From the NCBI GenBank assembly GCA_035515515.1, contig DATJBC010000180.1, forward strand, positions 1 to 17,875: a stretch of 17,875 nucleotides of DNA, read 5' to 3'. The position numbers were made by a program, and so were the translations under genes. This document shows positions 14,985 to 17,875 of this stretch, one piece after another; position 1 is the first letter of the stretch; each line of letters opens with the position of its first letter. Source of the DNA: DATJBC01 sp035515515. GTDB taxonomy: Bacteria > Actinomycetota > Acidimicrobiia > Acidimicrobiales > UBA8190. A model generated the notes under the pieces. The model searched no databases, was not told the origin of the DNA, and saw nothing but the letters and a program-made list of their open reading frames with translations.

Positions 14985-16004
14985 TCAGCCGTGGCGGTGC
15001 CGGCTCCGGCTGGGGGCGGCGCGGTGCGGCTCGGCGGGGCCCTTGGGGAAGTGCGGCGGCCACGGGGCGTCGCCCAGGCCGTCGCGCTCGTCCCGGTACG
15101 ACAGCTCCAGCAACGCGCTCAGGTCGGAGTGGACCTCGGCGATGGCGGCCGCGGGGTCGCCCCGGCGGGCGAAGCGTCCGGGCACCGTGGCGATGGTGAG
15201 CTCGGCGGGCTCGGCGTCGGGCACCTCGTCCCACTCGAGGGGGCACGACACCCGGCCCTCGGGATTGGCCCGCACCGAGTAGGCGGAGGCCACCGTGCGG
15301 TCCCGGGCGTTCTGGTTGTAGTCGACGAACACGCGCTCGCCGCGCTGCTCCTTCCACCACGCCGAGGTCGCCGTGTCGGGAAGGCGGCGCCCGAGCTCGC
15401 GCGCCAGCGCCAGCGCCGCCCGGCGGACCTCGGTGAAGCTCCAGCGCGGCTCGATGGGCACGTTGACGTGGATCCCCCGCGAGCCCGAGGTCTTGGGGAA
15501 CCCCACCAGGCCGTGCTCGTCGAGCACGGCGCGCGCCTCCAGCGCCACGCGCCGCACCGCCTCGAAGGGCACGCCGGGCTGCGGATCGAGGTCGACGCGC
15601 AGCTCGTCGGGATGGTCGACGTCCCCGCGTCGCACGGGCCAGGGGTTGAGGTCGAGGCAGCCCAGGTTCACGGCGTAGAGGATGTGGGCCACGTCGACGG
15701 GGCACAGCTCATCGGCGTGACGGCCGCTCGGGAAGGTGACGGTGACGGTCTCGATCCACGACGGGCGCGACGGGGGGACGCGCTTCTGGTAGAAGAAGTC
15801 CCCCTCGGCGCCGTCGGGGTAGCGCTTGAGCACGGTGGGCCGCTCGAAGACGCCCCGCAGCGCGCCGGGGCCCACCGCGTAGTAGTAGCGGACGAGATCG
15901 AGCTTGGTCTCGCCCCGCGTCGAGAAGAACACCTTGTCGGGGTTGGAGATCTTCAGGGTGTGCCCGTCGACCTCGATGGCCACGGCGGGTGTGCCGCTCG
16001 GCAT
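14985..16004 (-). CDS. ligD-pol: LigD-type DNA polymerase/primase (PolDom)
   Basis: 339 residues, stand-alone archaeo-eukaryotic-primase-type polymerase as in the LigD polymerase domain. Seen: KISNPDKVFF (18-27), the catalytic pair Asp138/Asp140 in RVDLDPQPG, SGSRGIHV (173-180) for nucleotide binding, and Asp228 in RVFVDYNQN as likely third metal ligand. In bacterial non-homologous end joining this domain adds nucleotides at broken ends before ligation. The last 30 residues are basic and Pro-rich. ATG 16004 is a reasonable start: the family core begins within 10 residues, and AAGCAT lies 6 nt upstream. Neighbours are the LigC-type ligase (convergent) and an HhH-PHP protein (divergent, 34-nt gap), which together resemble a dispersed LigD set. 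Confidence 0.92.
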   Translation of the reverse strand: MPSGTPAVAIEVDGHTLKISNPDKVFFSTRGETKLDLVRYYYAVGPGALRGVFERPTVLKRYPDGAEGDFFYQKRVPPSRPSWIETVTVTFPSGRHADELCPVDVAHILYAVNLGCLDLNPWPVRRGDVDHPDELRVDLDPQPGVPFEAVRRVALEARAVLDEHGLVGFPKTSGSRGIHVNVPIEPRWSFTEVRRAALALARELGRRLPDTATSAWWKEQRGERVFVDYNQNARDRTVASAYSVRANPEGRVSCPLEWDEVPDAEPAELTIATVPGRFARRGDPAAAIAEVHSDLSALLELSYRDERDGLGDAPWPPHFPKGPAEPHRAAPSRSRHRHG

Positions 16005-16010
16005 GTGCCG

Positions 16011-16016
16011 ATGCTT
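16011..16016 (-). promoter_or_regulatory. Possible -10 box of the PolDom gene
   Basis: AAGCAT on the minus strand lies 6 nt before ATG 16004. It keeps the conserved second A and last T of TANNNT. The -35 is not evident. Confidence 0.3.
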
Positions 16017-16025
16017 CCACGTCGG

Positions 16026-16031
16026 TAGCCT
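16026..16031 (+). promoter_or_regulatory. -10 box of the HhH-PHP gene, leaderless type
   Basis: TAGCCT precedes GTG 16039 by 7 nt, the same geometry and nearly the same hexamer (GGTAGC context) as at 7407. The opposing PolDom box is only 9 nt away, so the two promoters must overlap. Confidence 0.5.
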
Positions 16032-16038
16032 CGCCGTT

Positions 16039-17064
16039 GTGGATCCCGCCGAGGCGCTGCGCCGGATCGCCTATCTCCTCGAGGCCACGCGGGCTGAGTC
16101 CTACAAGGTCAGGGCGTTCCGCCGCGCGGCGGCCACCGTCGACGAGATGGATCCCGACGTCCTCGCCCGGCGGGCGGCGTCCAAGCGGCTCACCGACCTG
16201 CCCGGCGTGGGCGACACCACCGCCCGGGTGATCGCCGAGGCCGTGGCGGGCGGGACGCCCTCGTACCTGGAGCACCTCGAGGCCGAGTACGCACCGGCGA
16301 TGTCGCCCGCCGCGGCCGCACTGCGCGCGCGCTTGCGGGGTGACTGCCACAGCCACTCCGACTGGTCCGACGGCGGAAGCCCCATCGCCGAGATGGCCGA
16401 CGCCGCCGCCGCGCTCGGGCACGACTACCTGGCGCTCACCGACCACAGCCCGCGCCTGACCGTCGCCCACGGACTGGACCCCGAGCGCCTCGTGCGGCAG
16501 CTCGAGGTGGTGGAGGCCGTCAACGAGGCGATGGCGCCCTTCCGCATCCTCACCGGGATCGAGGTCGACATCCTCGAGGACGGCGGCCTCGACCAGGACC
16601 CCGCCCTGCTGGCCCGCCTCGACGTGGTCGTCGCCAGCGTGCATTCCAAGCTCAAGATGGACCCGCCCGAGATGACCCGGCGCATGGTGCGGGCCATCGA
16701 GAGCCCGCACACCGACATCCTGGGGCACTGCACGGGGCGCATCCTCGTGGGCCGGGGGCGCCCGCCGTCGCGCTTCGACCCCGGCCCCGTGTTCGAGGCC
16801 TGCGCCCGGACGGGCACCGCGCTCGAGATCAACTCGCGTCCCGAGCGCCTCGACCCCCCCGACGAGCTGTTGGCGGCGGCGCTCGATGCGGGCTGCCTGG
16901 TGTCCATCGACACCGACGCCCACGCGCCCGGCCAGCTGGAATGGCTGGCCAACGGTTGCGAGAAGGCGGCCGCCGCGGGTCTCGACCCGGCCCGCATCGT
17001 CAACAGCTGGGACCGCGAGCAGTTGCTGGCGTGGACGGCGGAGCACGACGAGACGGCGCCGTGA
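16039..17064 (+). CDS. HhH-PHP protein, PolX-like without polymerase core
   Basis: 341 residues from GTG 16039. The N-terminal 90 residues resemble the 8-kDa/HhH region of PolX, with a helix-hairpin-helix LTDLPGVGDTTA (51-62) that would bind DNA. From about 100 comes a PHP phosphoesterase domain with its metal ligands: DCHSHSDWSDG (102-112), LTDHS (133-137), GIEVDI (173-178), SVHSK (200-204), GHCTGR (229-234) and SIDTDAH (289-295). PHP domains of bacterial PolX carry 3'-5' exonuclease or AP-endonuclease activity. Here the nucleotidyltransferase palm is missing, so a repair nuclease or phosphatase is inferred. Histidinol-phosphatase is less likely given the HhH. The divergent PolDom gene supports a repair role. 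Its stop overlaps the following GTG as GTGA. Confidence 0.88.
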   Translation: MDPAEALRRIAYLLEATRAESYKVRAFRRAAATVDEMDPDVLARRAASKRLTDLPGVGDTTARVIAEAVAGGTPSYLEHLEAEYAPAMSPAAAALRARLRGDCHSHSDWSDGGSPIAEMADAAAALGHDYLALTDHSPRLTVAHGLDPERLVRQLEVVEAVNEAMAPFRILTGIEVDILEDGGLDQDPALLARLDVVVASVHSKLKMDPPEMTRRMVRAIESPHTDILGHCTGRILVGRGRPPSRFDPGPVFEACARTGTALEINSRPERLDPPDELLAAALDAGCLVSIDTDAHAPGQLEWLANGCEKAAAAGLDPARIVNSWDREQLLAWTAEHDETAP

Positions 17065-17533
17065 GCGACGCCGGCCGCGCCGGGTCCGGGCCGGGCACCC
17101 CCGTGGCGCTGGGCGACGGGCGCACGGTCGAGGTCCTCACAGCCGGCCCCGGCGACGGCCTGGCCGTGGTCTTCCACCACGGCACCCCCTTCGCGGCCGT
17201 CCCCTACGAGCCCAGCGCCGCGCCGGCGCGGGCGCGGGGGTGCGCCTGGTGAGCTGGTCGCGCCCGGGCTACGCGGGGTCCCCCCCGCTGCCGGGACGAC
17301 GCGTGGCCCACGCCGCCGCGGACACGGCGGCCGTCCTCGACGCCCCGGGGCACGACCGCTTCGTCACCATCGGGTGGTCGGGCGGCGGGCCCCACGCGCC
17401 GCTGGCTGGCGGCGCACACCCCGGGTGCCCTCCCCCGTCTCCTCGACGACGAGGGGCACATCTCCCTGGCCGTCCACGCCACGGCCGCATCCTCGACGAC
17501 CTGCTGGCCCGGGCGGACGCCACCACCCGCTGA
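17061..17533 (+). pseudogene. Decayed alpha/beta hydrolase
   Basis: The remnant starts at GTG 17061, overlapping the PHP stop by 4 nt. Frame 1 gives VALGDGRTVEVLTAG and VVFHHGTPF, the HG oxyanion strand of alpha/beta hydrolases, and then stops. A second frame from about 17225 continues with VRLVSWSRPGYAGS and the nucleophile elbow GWSGGG (17372-17389). At about 17399 a third frame begins with RWLAAHTPGALPRLLDDEGH (17400-17459) and ISLAV, typical of the C-terminal catalytic-His region. At about 17480 the second frame returns with GRILDDLLARA and TGA. Roughly 130 residues of cap and core, including the catalytic Asp, are missing at the 17399 junction. So there are at least two frameshifts and one large deletion. 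It was probably once coupled to the PHP gene. A sequencing error could explain a shift but not the deletion. Confidence 0.78.
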
Positions 17534-17545
17534 GCGCCGGCGCTC
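17532..17545. terminator. GC palindrome between convergent genes
   Basis: GAGCGCCGGCGCTC is a perfect 14-nt palindrome overlapping the stop of the hydrolase remnant and lying before the convergent gene's stop. No T tract follows. Confidence 0.3.
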
Positions 17546-17554
17546 CGAGGCCCG

Positions 17555-17875
17555 TCAGGCGGGGGGCGACCGCCGCACGACCACGGTGGAGCGCTCGGGG
17601 TGGTCGGGGTCGAGGTGGACCTCGGGCGTGTCGCCCCGGGGCGGGTCCCCGCCGCAGTCGACCACGATGGCGGCCTCCTCGACGCGGCCGTAGATGAGGT
17701 CGCGCAGCCCGAGCATGGCCACGCCCAGCATGCTGGCGGGACGGCGCGCCCCGGACCGCAGGCGCGGGGCGCCGGCCTCGTCTTCCTCGGCGTCGGTGGC
17801 CTCGAGCCAGGCAATCCATTGCTCGTCGGTCCAGGCCTCGGCGTCGGCGGGAGGCTCTCCGAGGGGCGCTCGACC
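17555..17875 (-). CDS. Unrecognised protein, C-terminal part
   Basis: The frame is open to the window edge; 106 C-terminal residues are visible and no start codon lies inside. I do not recognise a named family. Visible are WTDEQWIAWLEATDAEEDE (an acidic, Trp-rich segment), MLGVAMLGLRDLIYGRVEE (a probable amphipathic helix), an IVVDCGGD strand, and HLDPDHPERSTVVVRR close to the end. The acid-then-helix-then-strand pattern with a tidy C-terminus, and the codon use with GC third positions, argue that this is the real frame on this strand. No membrane span or signal can be judged, because the N-terminus is missing. It is convergent with the hydrolase remnant, so the two are not co-transcribed. 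A small cytoplasmic conserved hypothetical protein is the best description. Confidence 0.7.
   Translation of the reverse strand, partial: GRAPLGEPPADAEAWTDEQWIAWLEATDAEEDEAGAPRLRSGARRPASMLGVAMLGLRDLIYGRVEEAAIVVDCGGDPPRGDTPEVHLDPDHPERSTVVVRRSPPA

Noticed and set aside
15709..17046. 445-codon minus-strand frame opposite the HhH-PHP gene
   Set aside because: His/Gly/Arg-rich antisense shadow. The plus strand carries all PHP metal motifs.
1..17875. Mobile element, CRISPR array, tRNA or defence island
   Set aside because: I saw no transposase, integrase, regularly spaced repeats, tRNA-like cloverleaf or defence-system motifs.

Overview
The window is high-GC, densely packed DNA from what looks like an actinobacterium. 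The evidence is an IdeR/DtxR regulator with a matching iron box, GTG/TTG starts, several promoters that seem to give leaderless mRNAs, and split LigD-type end-joining genes. An Acidimicrobiia-like host is my guess only. I see no tRNA, rRNA, CRISPR array, insertion sequence or phage gene.

Layout. (1) 1-402, minus: N-terminal part of a secreted IPT/TIG-domain protein, cut by the window edge. 403-637 is an intergenic region with a promoter for it and a short triplicated repeat. (2) 638-2677, plus: a CYTH-CHAD (polyphosphate-related) protein, followed by a G-rich non-coding gap. (3) 2924-7262, minus: a ferric-iron ABC transporter operon in the order binding lipoprotein, fused permease, ATPase. 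The ATPase carries an extra transmembrane helix and an outside domain. A sigma70-type promoter with a 17/19 IdeR box lies upstream. (4) 7420-8088, plus: the divergent DtxR/IdeR-family regulator. Regulator, box and transporter form one iron-homeostasis unit. (5) 8176-9717, minus: a formylglycine-type sulfatase. (6) 9777-11399, plus: a His-rich cation diffusion facilitator whose frame runs straight into a GNAT acetyltransferase domain. (7) 11449-12462, plus, agmatinase/ureohydrolase, convergent with (8) 12466-13827, minus, a group II PLP decarboxylase. These two are plausible polyamine or guanidino-compound metabolism genes. (9) 13895-14965, plus, LigC/LigD-type ATP-dependent ligase, convergent with (10) 14985-16004, minus, LigD-type polymerase/primase. 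Divergent from the polymerase is (11) 16039-17064, plus, an HhH-PHP protein resembling PolX without its polymerase core. These three look like a dispersed end-joining/repair set, with no Ku in view. (12) 17061-17533, plus: a decayed alpha/beta hydrolase. (13) 17555 to the end, minus: C-terminus of an unrecognised protein.

The items most worth checking are the CDF-GNAT fusion, the ATPase with an extracytoplasmic domain, the regulator lacking two classical metal ligands, the iron-box promoter, and the hydrolase remnant. I did not find a clearly new defence or mobile system here.
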